DNA of 11,866 nt from an uncultured Clostridia bacterium (GTDB lineage Bacteria > Bacillota > Clostridia > Christensenellales > DTU072), in contig CALVOD010000032.1 of assembly GCA_944350065.1 (NCBI GenBank), forward strand, positions 1 through 11,866, written 5' to 3'. The position numbers and the translations under genes are program-made. Below, one piece after another: positions 5,889 through 11,866 of the stretch; within the stretch, counting starts at the first letter, position 1; each line of letters begins with the position of its first letter. The notes under the pieces were generated by a model, which saw only the letters and a list, made by a program, of their open reading frames with translations, had not been told where the DNA came from and ran no database searches.

Positions 5889-6671
5889 ATGATTAAGAAA
5901 ATTTACGATAAGATCAATTCCCTGCCCCCGTGGGTAAGCTATATCGCCGTATTCGTAGCGTGCTTCGTCGCGGCTATACCTATGATAATCAATTTCGATT
6001 CGATGGTCGCGTCGATGCTCGAGATATATTCTTCCGCCGGTATCGACGTTGACGCTTATCTCGCGGCGCTGTCTCCCGCATGGAAGTACATCGTAGCCGT
6101 TATAAGCGCGTTCGTGTACTGGGGAATAATGGAACTGATAGCTTCGGCTGTATACTCCTTCTTTATCCGTTCGGGCTACAGAGGCCGCGGACAAAAATAC
6201 TACGGCGTTTCCGTGCGTTACTCCTACGCGGTATACAGGCTTGTCACCGGTTTGTACAGCCTTACCGCGATATGGGCTCCCGACGCTTATTTTTACGGAT
6301 ACGATATCCTCAATTTCATTATGCTGACTGCGGTATTTACGATATGCTACCTCGGTATCAAAGAGGAGTGCGTCAACGACCTTAACGTGTTCAACGTCTA
6401 TTACAGGCTGTTCAACGTGTTCTTCATTTTCGAGGGCGTGGTCACCGTGCTCGATATGGTGCTGACGCTTACCGACCCCGGTTACGGCGTGGGTGCCAAA
6501 GTGGTTTCGGGCGTGATGGTGGCGTTGGTGCTTTCCGCAGGACTTCTTTTGTATTTCACCGTCTATAAAAAACTTAAAAAAGAGCAGACAGACGCAAGGA
6601 AGGATTACCGTCCTCCGTCACCGCCTACAGGCGGCGGAGACGACGAGGTATTCCGCGGTTACGGCGTCTGA
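5889..6671 (+). CDS. Uncharacterised multi-pass membrane protein upstream of cdaA
   Basis: I do not recognise a specific family for this 260-residue protein. It has about five or six hydrophobic segments: roughly 15-35, 66-92, 112-131, 140-156, 173-194 and 204-226. A lysine-rich stretch (227-238) and a soluble tail rich in Pro and Gly (241-260, containing RPPSPPTGGG) follow the last segment. The topology loosely recalls Yip1-type integral membrane proteins, but I see no diagnostic motif. There is no cleavable signal peptide. AGAGAGG (5877-5883) lies five bases before the ATG. It follows holA by 22 bases and precedes cdaA by 18, so it is likely in the same transcript. It occupies a place next to cdaA where I would not expect a membrane protein other than CdaR, making it a candidate CdaA partner by position only. 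Confidence 0.75.
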   Translation: MIKKIYDKINSLPPWVSYIAVFVACFVAAIPMIINFDSMVASMLEIYSSAGIDVDAYLAALSPAWKYIVAVISAFVYWGIMELIASAVYSFFIRSGYRGRGQKYYGVSVRYSYAVYRLVTGLYSLTAIWAPDAYFYGYDILNFIMLTAVFTICYLGIKEECVNDLNVFNVYYRLFNVFFIFEGVVTVLDMVLTLTDPGYGVGAKVVSGVMVALVLSAGLLLYFTVYKKLKKEQTDARKDYRPPSPPTGGGDDEVFRGYGV

Positions 6672-6689
6672 TCGGGGAGGAACGGAATT

Positions 6690-7496
6690 ATGCCTGTCGG
6701 CGCAGCCACACTTATCATCGACATAATCACCATAGTGGCGATACTCGCGGTAATGTACGTCTTCTTTTTCCGTCGCAAAAGCATTAAGCTGATGCTTTTG
6801 TACACCGCGGTGCTCGCGCTGTATATCACCGTCATCATTCTCGACGATTACGCGGGAGTGCCCGTCCCGATAGCGCGTGGACTCATTTCGCTTGCCGCGT
6901 GGTTCCTCGTCGCGGCGGTTGTCGTGGTCTATCAATCCGATTTCAAGGTGATGTTTTTCAATCTCACCAAATCCACCGACAAGAGCGCGCTCGTGGATTC
7001 CGATTTGAGCGACGAGGAGTTGCGTAAATCGGTTGACGAGATAATCCGCGCCTGCCAGACCATGTCCAAAGCCCGTACCGGAGCGCTCATCGTAATAGCG
7101 CCCACCGCCGTGGCGAAGCACATACTCGATACCGGCGTTGAGCTCGAAGCCATAGTGAGCTCCGCGCTTCTCGAAGCGATATTCAATACCCGCGCGCCTT
7201 TCCACGACGGCGCCGTCATCATCAAAGGCAACAAGGTGCTTGCCGCAGGCTGCTTCCTGCCGTTGTCGCAGTCACAGGCTGTGGCGAAGAATCTCGGCAC
7301 CCGTCACAGAGCGGGCATCGGTATAACCGAAGAAAGCGATATGCTTACCATAATCGTCTCCGAAGAAACGGGCATAATCTCGATAGCCAAGCACGGCGAA
7401 TTGAGAAGATTCGTGACTCCGGACAGACTGCGCGACATTCTTCACGAAACTTTGAAGATAACTCCGCAGACGCGCACGCGTTCGCTCGACAGATAG
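6690..7496 (+). CDS. cdaA: Diadenylate cyclase CdaA (c-di-AMP synthase)
   Basis: CdaA condenses two ATP into cyclic di-AMP, a second messenger that controls potassium and osmolyte transport and cell-wall homeostasis in Firmicutes. The 268 residues fit the family: three N-terminal membrane segments (about 7-27, 33-51 and 61-81), a short linker, then the DisA_N cyclase domain (about 110-250). Catalytic motifs are intact: DGA at 173-175 in FHDGAVIIKG, and GTRHRAG at 203-209. SEETGIISIA (224-233) is also characteristic. GGGGAGG (6675-6681) is 8 bases before the ATG. In most Firmicutes cdaA is followed by cdaR (YbbR domain) and glmM; neither is present here, and the gene follows an unknown membrane protein instead. 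The sequence downstream can form a terminator-like structure. Confidence 0.95.
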   Translation: MPVGAATLIIDIITIVAILAVMYVFFFRRKSIKLMLLYTAVLALYITVIILDDYAGVPVPIARGLISLAAWFLVAAVVVVYQSDFKVMFFNLTKSTDKSALVDSDLSDEELRKSVDEIIRACQTMSKARTGALIVIAPTAVAKHILDTGVELEAIVSSALLEAIFNTRAPFHDGAVIIKGNKVLAAGCFLPLSQSQAVAKNLGTRHRAGIGITEESDMLTIIVSEETGIISIAKHGELRRFVTPDRLRDILHETLKITPQTRTRSLDR

Positions 7497-7599
7497 CGGG
7501 CGCGAGCCGGTAATAGGAAGGTAAGCCTTATTATTTCCGAAAACGGGGCGCGGGAGCGAGCGAGAGGACGCTTCCGCAAGAGCCCGCAAAAATTTTTTT
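7496..7599 (+). terminator. Structured cdaA-DUF1015 gap: possible terminator or attenuator
   Basis: Three helices can form. GCGGGC (7496-7501) pairs with GCCCGC (7582-7587). TAATAGG (7511-7517) pairs with CCTTATTA (7526-7533) with one bulge. GCGGGAGCG (7550-7558) pairs with CGCTTCCGC (7569-7577) with one G-U. Together they would make a three-way junction whose closing stem is followed by five A and seven T (7588-7599). The ribosome site of the next gene (AAGGA, 7601-7605) comes directly after the T-tract. This could terminate cdaA, attenuate the DUF1015 gene, or be a structured leader. No clear promoter is visible in this gap, and no known riboswitch consensus was recognised. Confidence 0.4.
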
Positions 7600-7613
7600 G
7601 AAGGAACTGTCAA

Positions 7614-8855
7614 ATGAAAAACGTAGTAAAGATACCCGTCGTACTTATCCCCCGCAAGGGCACGGATATGAGCAAATGGGCTACGATAGCCTGCGACCAG
7701 TTTTGCGCGCGCCCTAAATATTGGGAGGAACTCGCTTCGTACGTAGGCGACGCGCCGAGCACGCTCAAGATAACCTGTCCCGAAATATATCTCAATAACG
7801 GCAATCTCGACGAGCGCATAGCGGAAGTCTGGAAGACCATGAATTCGTACGTGGCGGACGGGCTGTTCGTCGGCAGAGAAGGTTTCGTGCTCGTGGAGCG
7901 CGAAGTCGAGAACGGCGAAAAGCGTGTAGGCGTGATGATTTCCATAGATCTCGACGCATACGATTGGAACAGGGTGCGCGTGCCGATACGCGCCACGGAG
8001 GACACGCTCGTGGAGCGTCTTCCCGTGAGGATAAAGATAAGAGAAAAGGCGCCCGTGGAATCTCCGCACGCCATAGTGCTTATAGACGATCCCGACAAGC
8101 AGATAATAGAACCGCTATACGCCGAGCGCGACCAAATGGAGAAATTATACGATTTCGACTTGAATATGGGAGGCGGTCACATAACGGGATACGCCGTTAA
8201 CGATTCCGAAGCGTTGCTTGCAAAGCTCGAAGGACTGCTCGATAAAGAGGTACAGACGAAGAAATACGGTTTCGACGCGGGAATAATGTTTGCGGTAGGA
8301 GACGGCAACCATTCCATAGCGACCGCCAAGGTGATGTGGGAAAACCTTAAAAAGACTCTCACCGACGAAGAACGCGAAGGACATCCCGCGAGATATATGC
8401 TCGTCGAAATGGTCAATCTTTACGGCGGCGGAATGGACTTTAAACCTATACACAGGCTAATATATACACGCGACGGGAATTTCGTCAGAGGGCTGCGCGC
8501 GGCGCTCAAAGGGAAAGAGGGCTGCAACGGCAAACTCAAACTCATATACAAAGACGGCGAGGAATATCTCGATTGTCCCGAGAAGGCGAGTCTTACGATA
8601 AGCGCGGTGCAGACTTATATCGAGAGCTACGCGAAACTCAATAAAGGTTTCGAAGTGGAATACGTGCATAACGAAGGTCACCTCAAGGAAGCCGTGGACG
8701 CGGCGGACGGAATAGGAATAGTCATGCCCGACTTCCCCAACGCGGAGCTTGTCAATTTCGTGGTGAACGTCGGCAACCTTCCGAAGAAGGCGTTCTCGAT
8801 AGGCGAGCCGGAGCACAAGCGTTATTATCTCGAGTGCAAATCCATAGTAAGATAA
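7614..8855 (+). CDS. DUF1015 family protein (ParB/SerK-like, possible amino-acid kinase)
   Basis: This 413-residue soluble protein is a full-length DUF1015 member of the clostridial type. Diagnostic stretches are KWATIACDQF (21-30), VGDAPSTL (44-51), RATEDTLVERLPVRI (126-140), the central GDGNHSIATAK (229-239), HPARYMLVEMVNLY (257-270) and DFKPIHR (275-281). Family members commonly have DGHHR at the central site, a motif recalling the ParB, sulfiredoxin and free-serine-kinase SerK fold; here it is DGNHS. From memory, DUF1015 genes often lie beside serA and serC in Clostridia and Bacteroidetes, which hints at serine metabolism. No serA or serC is seen here, but aspartate kinase follows. Function remains unproven. 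AAGGA (7601-7605) is 8 bases before the ATG. The gap to aspartate kinase is 94 bases, A-rich, with no clear terminator, so co-transcription is plausible. Confidence 0.88.
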   Translation: MKNVVKIPVVLIPRKGTDMSKWATIACDQFCARPKYWEELASYVGDAPSTLKITCPEIYLNNGNLDERIAEVWKTMNSYVADGLFVGREGFVLVEREVENGEKRVGVMISIDLDAYDWNRVRVPIRATEDTLVERLPVRIKIREKAPVESPHAIVLIDDPDKQIIEPLYAERDQMEKLYDFDLNMGGGHITGYAVNDSEALLAKLEGLLDKEVQTKKYGFDAGIMFAVGDGNHSIATAKVMWENLKKTLTDEEREGHPARYMLVEMVNLYGGGMDFKPIHRLIYTRDGNFVRGLRAALKGKEGCNGKLKLIYKDGEEYLDCPEKASLTISAVQTYIESYAKLNKGFEVEYVHNEGHLKEAVDAADGIGIVMPDFPNAELVNFVVNVGNLPKKAFSIGEPEHKRYYLECKSIVR

Positions 8856-8949
8856 AATACGTTAATCGCAAAAAGCGCAAGGCGCGCGAAGCGAAATAAA
8901 TACGGCGAAACAAATAATAAACTAAAATATTCATACAAGGAAAACGAAA

Positions 8950-10260
8950 ATGAAAGTATGTAAATTCGGCGGTACGTCGATGGCGACTGCCGCGGCGATC
9001 AACAGAGTAAAGAAGATCATCCTTTCCGACAAGGAGCGCAGGTTCGTAGTTGTATCCGCGCCCGGCAAGCGTTATTCGCACGACACCAAGGTCACCGACC
9101 TCTTGTACGCGGCGTACGCGGAAAAGTGCGAAAAAGGTAGCTGTAGCAACACAATGTCCGCTATCAGAGCGCGTTTTGTCGAATTATGCGCCGATCTCGG
9201 CGTAAAGGCTGACATCAATAAATATCTCGACGAGGTTGAAAAAGGAATAAACGAATCGACGAGCGCCGATTACGCCGCGTCGCGCGGCGAATATCTTTCG
9301 GCTGTAGTCGTTTCCGAAGTGCTCGGCTTCGAGATGGTGGACGCAGCCGACGTCATCAAATTCAAGCATGACGGAACCTTCGACGCGGAGCTTACCAACG
9401 ACCTCGTGGCGCGTTACGCAAACTCCGAAAAGGGTATCGTGTTCCCCGGTTTCTATGGCAGAATGCCCGACAAATCGATAAAGACCTTTACGCGCGGCGG
9501 ATCGGACTTCACGGGAGCCATCATCGCGAGGGGCGTCGCCGCCGACGTATACGAGAACTGGACGGACGTCAACGGCTTTATGGTCACCGACCCGCGTCTC
9601 GTGGATTCGCCCAAAGGTATCGAAGTTTTGAGCTACGAGGAGCTACGCGAGCTTTCGTATATGGGCGCGAGCGTATTGCACCCCGACAGTATCTTCCCCG
9701 TGCAGATAGACGGGATACCCATCAATATCCGCAATACCTTCGATCCCGATCAGCCCGGCACGATGATACTTCCTTCCACCGAAGGCTACGACACCCCCTG
9801 CATCACGGGTATCGCGGGACGTAAGGGCAACACCACCATTTCGTTGAAGAAAGCGATGATGAACGGCGAAATTGGTTTCTGCCGCAAGGTGTTGAGCGTG
9901 CTCGAGCGCCACGGGCTGAGCGTGGAGCATATCCCCACGGGCATAGACACGATGAGCATCGTGCTTTCGGATTTCCAGACGAAGGGAATTCCCGAGAAGA
10001 AGATTATCGACGACATACGCGGCGCGGTCAATCCCGATCACATAGAGATATCGCACAGTCTCGCGCTTATAGCGATAGTAGGTCACGGTATGGCGAACAC
10101 GCTTGGCACCGCGGCGAAAATATTTACCGCTCTCTATAACGCCGGCGTGAACATTCGTCTCATCGACCAGGGCTCGTCGGAACTCAATATCATCGTAGGC
10201 GTCGAAGAAAAGGATTACGCGCTTTCCATAGCCGCGATTTACAACGCCTTCTTCGGCTGA
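8950..10260 (+). CDS. Aspartate kinase with two C-terminal ACT domains
   Basis: The enzyme phosphorylates L-aspartate to aspartyl-4-phosphate, the first step toward lysine, threonine, methionine and diaminopimelate. The 436 residues carry the amino-acid kinase domain with KFGGTS (5-10), SRGEYLS (111-117), TRGGSDFTG (181-189), WTDVNGF (204-210), GASVLHP (239-245) and RNTFDPDQPGT (261-271). Two ACT domains follow (about 286-360 and 371-436), with GHGMANTLGTAAKIF (378-392) and NIRLIDQGSSELNI (401-414) typical of the allosteric site. The single-polypeptide, monofunctional form of about 440-450 residues resembles aspartokinase III-type enzymes sensitive to lysine or threonine; the actual effector cannot be read from sequence. 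An AAGGA-containing ribosome site (8937-8941) is 8 bases before the ATG. The gene ends at a strong terminator. No lysine riboswitch is present upstream. Confidence 0.95.
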   Translation: MKVCKFGGTSMATAAAINRVKKIILSDKERRFVVVSAPGKRYSHDTKVTDLLYAAYAEKCEKGSCSNTMSAIRARFVELCADLGVKADINKYLDEVEKGINESTSADYAASRGEYLSAVVVSEVLGFEMVDAADVIKFKHDGTFDAELTNDLVARYANSEKGIVFPGFYGRMPDKSIKTFTRGGSDFTGAIIARGVAADVYENWTDVNGFMVTDPRLVDSPKGIEVLSYEELRELSYMGASVLHPDSIFPVQIDGIPINIRNTFDPDQPGTMILPSTEGYDTPCITGIAGRKGNTTISLKKAMMNGEIGFCRKVLSVLERHGLSVEHIPTGIDTMSIVLSDFQTKGIPEKKIIDDIRGAVNPDHIEISHSLALIAIVGHGMANTLGTAAKIFTALYNAGVNIRLIDQGSSELNIIVGVEEKDYALSIAAIYNAFFG

Positions 10261-10311
10261 AAAGCGAAAGATCCTTATTAAAATAAAGGTAACGCATTAA
10301 AAAGACGACTG

Positions 10312-10340
10312 CCGCGCCCTTCAACGGGCGCGGTTTTTTT
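10312..10340 (+). terminator. Rho-independent terminator after aspartate kinase
   Basis: CCGCGCCC (10312-10319), a six-base loop and GGGCGCGG (10326-10333) form a perfect 8-bp GC-rich stem followed at once by seven T (10334-10340). It lies about 50 bases after the aspartate kinase stop. On the other strand a run of five T comes only about eight bases after the stem, so it is a weaker terminator for the converging DUF4364 gene. Confidence 0.92.
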
Positions 10341-10359
10341 CGTTAAATATATTTTTCGG

Positions 10360-10383
10360 ACGCCCGTTCCGTTCTCCGGGCGT
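10360..10383 (-). repeat. Inverted repeat downstream of the DUF4364 gene
   Basis: ACGCCCG (10360-10366) and CGGGCGT (10377-10383) form a 7-bp stem with a 10-base loop, 20 bases past the DUF4364 stop when read on the minus strand. No T-tract follows on that strand. It may protect the 3' end of the message or contribute to termination with the next hairpin; a standard terminator it is not. Confidence 0.35.
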
Positions 10384-10403
10384 TCAAATTTAGTTTCAAA
10401 GAA

Positions 10404-10931
10404 TTAATTCTCCAAAAGAATGTCGTGCAGCGCCTTATACACCTCGGGCGCCGTTTGCTCCCAGCTGTTCTTTATCGACGTGGCGAGGGCGCGGCTGTCC
10501 ACGACTATTTTGAGGTCGACGAGCACTTTCGACGCGTCCTGTATCTTCAGCGCCACCGTAAACGTCCCGTCGTTATTGCGGAAATAATCGCAGACGAATT
10601 CCTGCTTTTTGCGGTAAGTTATGCGGTTTTCCTTGATAAAAGTGGTGATTTCCGTCTGTAACGAAAGGGGAATGTCGTTATAAAAATACGCTATGCAGCT
10701 ACGACCGTCCGCCGTTATCGACAAAAGAGAATTATTGTCCCCGGGAGTCACGGAACGCGAAATAAACGCGCTTTTGATAAGCTCGTTTATGACTTGCTTG
10801 CAATACAGATAGGGTATCCAGCCGTTGTCGATACAGCAAATCGTAAGGAGCAAATCTTCCGAAATAGGCATTTCGAATTTCTCCAAAACGAATAAAACCA
10901 ACAGCTTGTGTTTTGTGCTTTCGTCCTGCAT
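10404..10931 (-). CDS. DUF4364 family protein (winged-helix-like, putative regulator)
   Basis: A 175-residue soluble protein matching DUF4364, a family I know mainly from Clostridia. The N-terminal half (about 6-80) reads as a winged helix: helices around HKLLVLFVLEKF and KQVINELIKSAFI, then the ITADGRSCIAYF wing. The C-terminal half (about 100-160) alternates strands (FTVALKIQDA, VDLKIVVD) and probably forms a sensing or dimerisation domain. DNA binding is likely by fold but targets are unknown. Two starts are possible. The ATG at 10937 has GAGAGGA immediately adjacent, with zero spacing, while the ATG at 10931 has it six bases away (complement of 10938-10944), so 10931 is preferred; using 10937 would add two residues. 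It is a single-gene unit with its own promoter. Confidence 0.85.
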   Translation of the reverse strand: MQDESTKHKLLVLFVLEKFEMPISEDLLLTICCIDNGWIPYLYCKQVINELIKSAFISRSVTPGDNNSLLSITADGRSCIAYFYNDIPLSLQTEITTFIKENRITYRKKQEFVCDYFRNNDGTFTVALKIQDASKVLVDLKIVVDSRALATSIKNSWEQTAPEVYKALHDILLEN

Positions 10932-10960
10932 TACCATTCCTCTCGAAGTAGCGGACTTAT

Positions 10961-10969
10961 ATTATATCA
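10961..10969 (-). promoter_or_regulatory. Extended -10 promoter of the DUF4364 gene
   Basis: On the minus strand a perfect TATAAT (complement of 10961-10966) is preceded by TGA (10967-10969), forming an extended -10. No good -35 hexamer lies at the proper distance, as is common for extended -10 promoters. The start would be near 10954, leaving a leader of about 22 bases that contains the GAGAGGA ribosome site. Confidence 0.65.
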
Positions 10970-11000
10970 CAAATTTTAAGCAAGCGCTCCAACCAAACTT

Positions 11001-11037
11001 AAAATCCCCCGCAGGTAAAACTTTTGCGGGGGATTTT
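11001..11037 (-). terminator. Rho-independent terminator after the M20 peptidase gene
   Basis: AAAATCCCCCGCA (11001-11013) and TGCGGGGGATTTT (11025-11037) are perfect 13-base complements around an 11-base loop. Read leftward, the GC stem ends in TTTT and further T-rich sequence, fitting termination of the M20 gene, which stops at 11093. It separates that gene from the DUF4364 promoter. The symmetric A and T flanks mean it could work in both directions. Confidence 0.88.
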
Positions 11038-11092
11038 GCACTACATATTGTGGTGCGCCCGAAGCGGTAAACACTACGGCGCGGAGGGCGGT

Positions 11093-11866
11093 TTACATAC
11101 AGGTGTTTTCGTAAAGTCTTATGAAAAATCTCGTTCCCTGAACGAGCATTTTGATGTCCTGACGCTCGTTCACCCCGTGTATGCGGTTGGCGTCCTCGAC
11201 AGTTTTTTCGAAGGGGGTGAAGCGGTACACGTTGTTCGTGAGATTGTAATAATGTTTCGCGTCGCTCGCCGCGATGAAAGGATAGGGCGCGACTATGTAT
11301 CCGTCGAATACCTCTTTAATCGTGCGCGCGAGAGCGGCGTAAGCCGCGGAATCCGTGTCGCTTACGGGAGAAGGATCGATGGAGCCTTCGAGAACGCTTA
11401 TTTTAACGTGCTTGCCCACTACGCGCTGAATGTATTCGCGCACTTCTTCCACCGATTCTCCGGTATTTATGCGCGCGTTGATCGTGCCTTTAGCGACGGG
11501 CGGCAACGTGTTGGGAGTGGACGCGCCCTGCGCCTGCGTGGGCGCGAGAGTGGTGCGCATGAGACAGTTGGTGAAGGGACTGACCGCGCAGAGCACGGGC
11601 TTGAGTATCGGCGAAAGTATGTCGCGGTTCACGAGCGCCAGCTTGAAACCGAAATTCATGTGCGGCGCCAGCGCGCGGAACATCTCCACGGTGGGCTTGG
11701 TCCAGTGAGGCTTGCGCTTAGAAAATTCCACGTCCGCTATCGCTTCCGCAAGCATACCGACCGCGGTCCGCTTGGTGGGCGCCGACGCGTGCCCGCCGTC
11801 CTTCTCCACCTCGAGCACGTAGTCCGCATATCCCTTTTCGCAGGTGCCGATGAGCGCTATTTTGTT
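11093..11866 (-). CDS. M20 family zinc carboxypeptidase (PM20D1/carboxypeptidase S-like), N-terminus outside the window
   Basis: Only the last 257 residues or so are in the window; the reading frame stays open to base 11866, so the gene continues beyond the edge. The M20 family are di-zinc exopeptidases, and this subgroup (yeast carboxypeptidase S, animal PM20D1) acts on peptides or N-acyl amino acids. The visible start IALIGTCEKGYADYVLEVEK leads into the lid/dimerisation domain with DGGHAS, where the histidine is conserved. The catalytic domain then returns with ASDAKHYYNL, whose histidine is the likely zinc ligand, then NVYRFTPF and RIHGVNERQDI near the C-terminus, all characteristic of the subgroup. 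The Asp and Glu metal and base residues of the first half lie outside. The 5' end, any signal peptide and the start cannot be judged. Confidence 0.9.
   Translation of the reverse strand, partial: NKIALIGTCEKGYADYVLEVEKDGGHASAPTKRTAVGMLAEAIADVEFSKRKPHWTKPTVEMFRALAPHMNFGFKLALVNRDILSPILKPVLCAVSPFTNCLMRTTLAPTQAQGASTPNTLPPVAKGTINARINTGESVEEVREYIQRVVGKHVKISVLEGSIDPSPVSDTDSAAYAALARTIKEVFDGYIVAPYPFIAASDAKHYYNLTNNVYRFTPFEKTVEDANRIHGVNERQDIKMLVQGTRFFIRLYENTCM

Noticed and set aside
6613..6639. GC-rich inverted repeat near the end of the membrane protein gene
   Set aside because: CTCCG...CCGCCT and AGGCGG-CGGAG can pair with a three-base bulge, but they lie inside codons for the Pro-Pro-Thr-Gly-Gly-Gly tail, whose codons make this pairing almost automatic, and no T-tract follows.
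7272..8069. Minus-strand open frame of 265 codons across the cdaA-DUF1015 junction
   Set aside because: It spans two real genes and their structured gap, with no motif; shadow frame.
8856..8949. Possible lysine riboswitch or separate promoter before aspartate kinase
   Set aside because: The gap is only 94 bases, A-rich and without the long multi-helix core of the lysine riboswitch. A TAAAAT at 8923-8928 has no acceptable -35 partner.
1..11866. Mobile elements, CRISPR arrays, toxin-antitoxin or defence genes
   Set aside because: No transposase, integrase, spaced repeats, terminal inverted repeats or small paired genes were found; every long gene belongs to a housekeeping family or is a single unknown membrane protein.

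Overview
The window reads as an ordinary, gene-dense stretch of a low-to-mid-GC Gram-positive type chromosome, most likely an uncultured member of the Clostridia (Bacillota). The clues are a DUF4364 winged-helix protein, a CdaA-type diadenylate cyclase, the clostridial form of DUF1015, a comEC-holA pair, an Hsp20 gene with a CIRCE-like operator, and sigma-A type promoters. I see no phage, transposon, CRISPR, rRNA or tRNA. The taxon call is inference from gene families only.

Layout. An hsp20 gene at 32-454 runs leftward from a strong promoter that overlaps a degenerate CIRCE operator. Rightward, thpR (RNA ligase/2',3'-cyclic phosphodiesterase family) abuts a HAD phosphatase gene. A second promoter at 1931-1959 drives a PHP-domain phosphoesterase, pgsA (phosphatidylglycerophosphate synthase) and a short comEC with tight or overlapping junctions. 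A promoter at 4869-4897 sits directly against the start codon of holA (DNA polymerase III delta), followed by an unidentified multi-pass membrane protein and cdaA (c-di-AMP synthase). After a structured 117-base gap come a DUF1015 protein and an aspartate kinase that ends at a clear intrinsic terminator. On the opposite strand lie a DUF4364 regulator-like gene and the 3' part of an M20 zinc carboxypeptidase gene that runs off the right edge.

How the genes fit together. The set is mostly housekeeping: phospholipid synthesis (pgsA), DNA uptake or transformation (comEC), replication clamp loading (holA), second-messenger signalling (cdaA), aspartate-family amino-acid synthesis (aspartate kinase) and stress protection (hsp20). 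No single pathway links them all.

Points most worth a second look: ComEC lacks its C-terminal metallo-beta-lactamase domain. The holA promoter, and more weakly the thpR promoter, are placed so that the mRNA would start at or near the AUG, suggesting leaderless messages. cdaA is separated from its usual partners cdaR and glmM and sits behind an unknown membrane protein. A DUF1015 protein with a variant DGNHS motif neighbours aspartate kinase behind a possible structured leader or attenuator. I did not find a convincing new multi-gene system.
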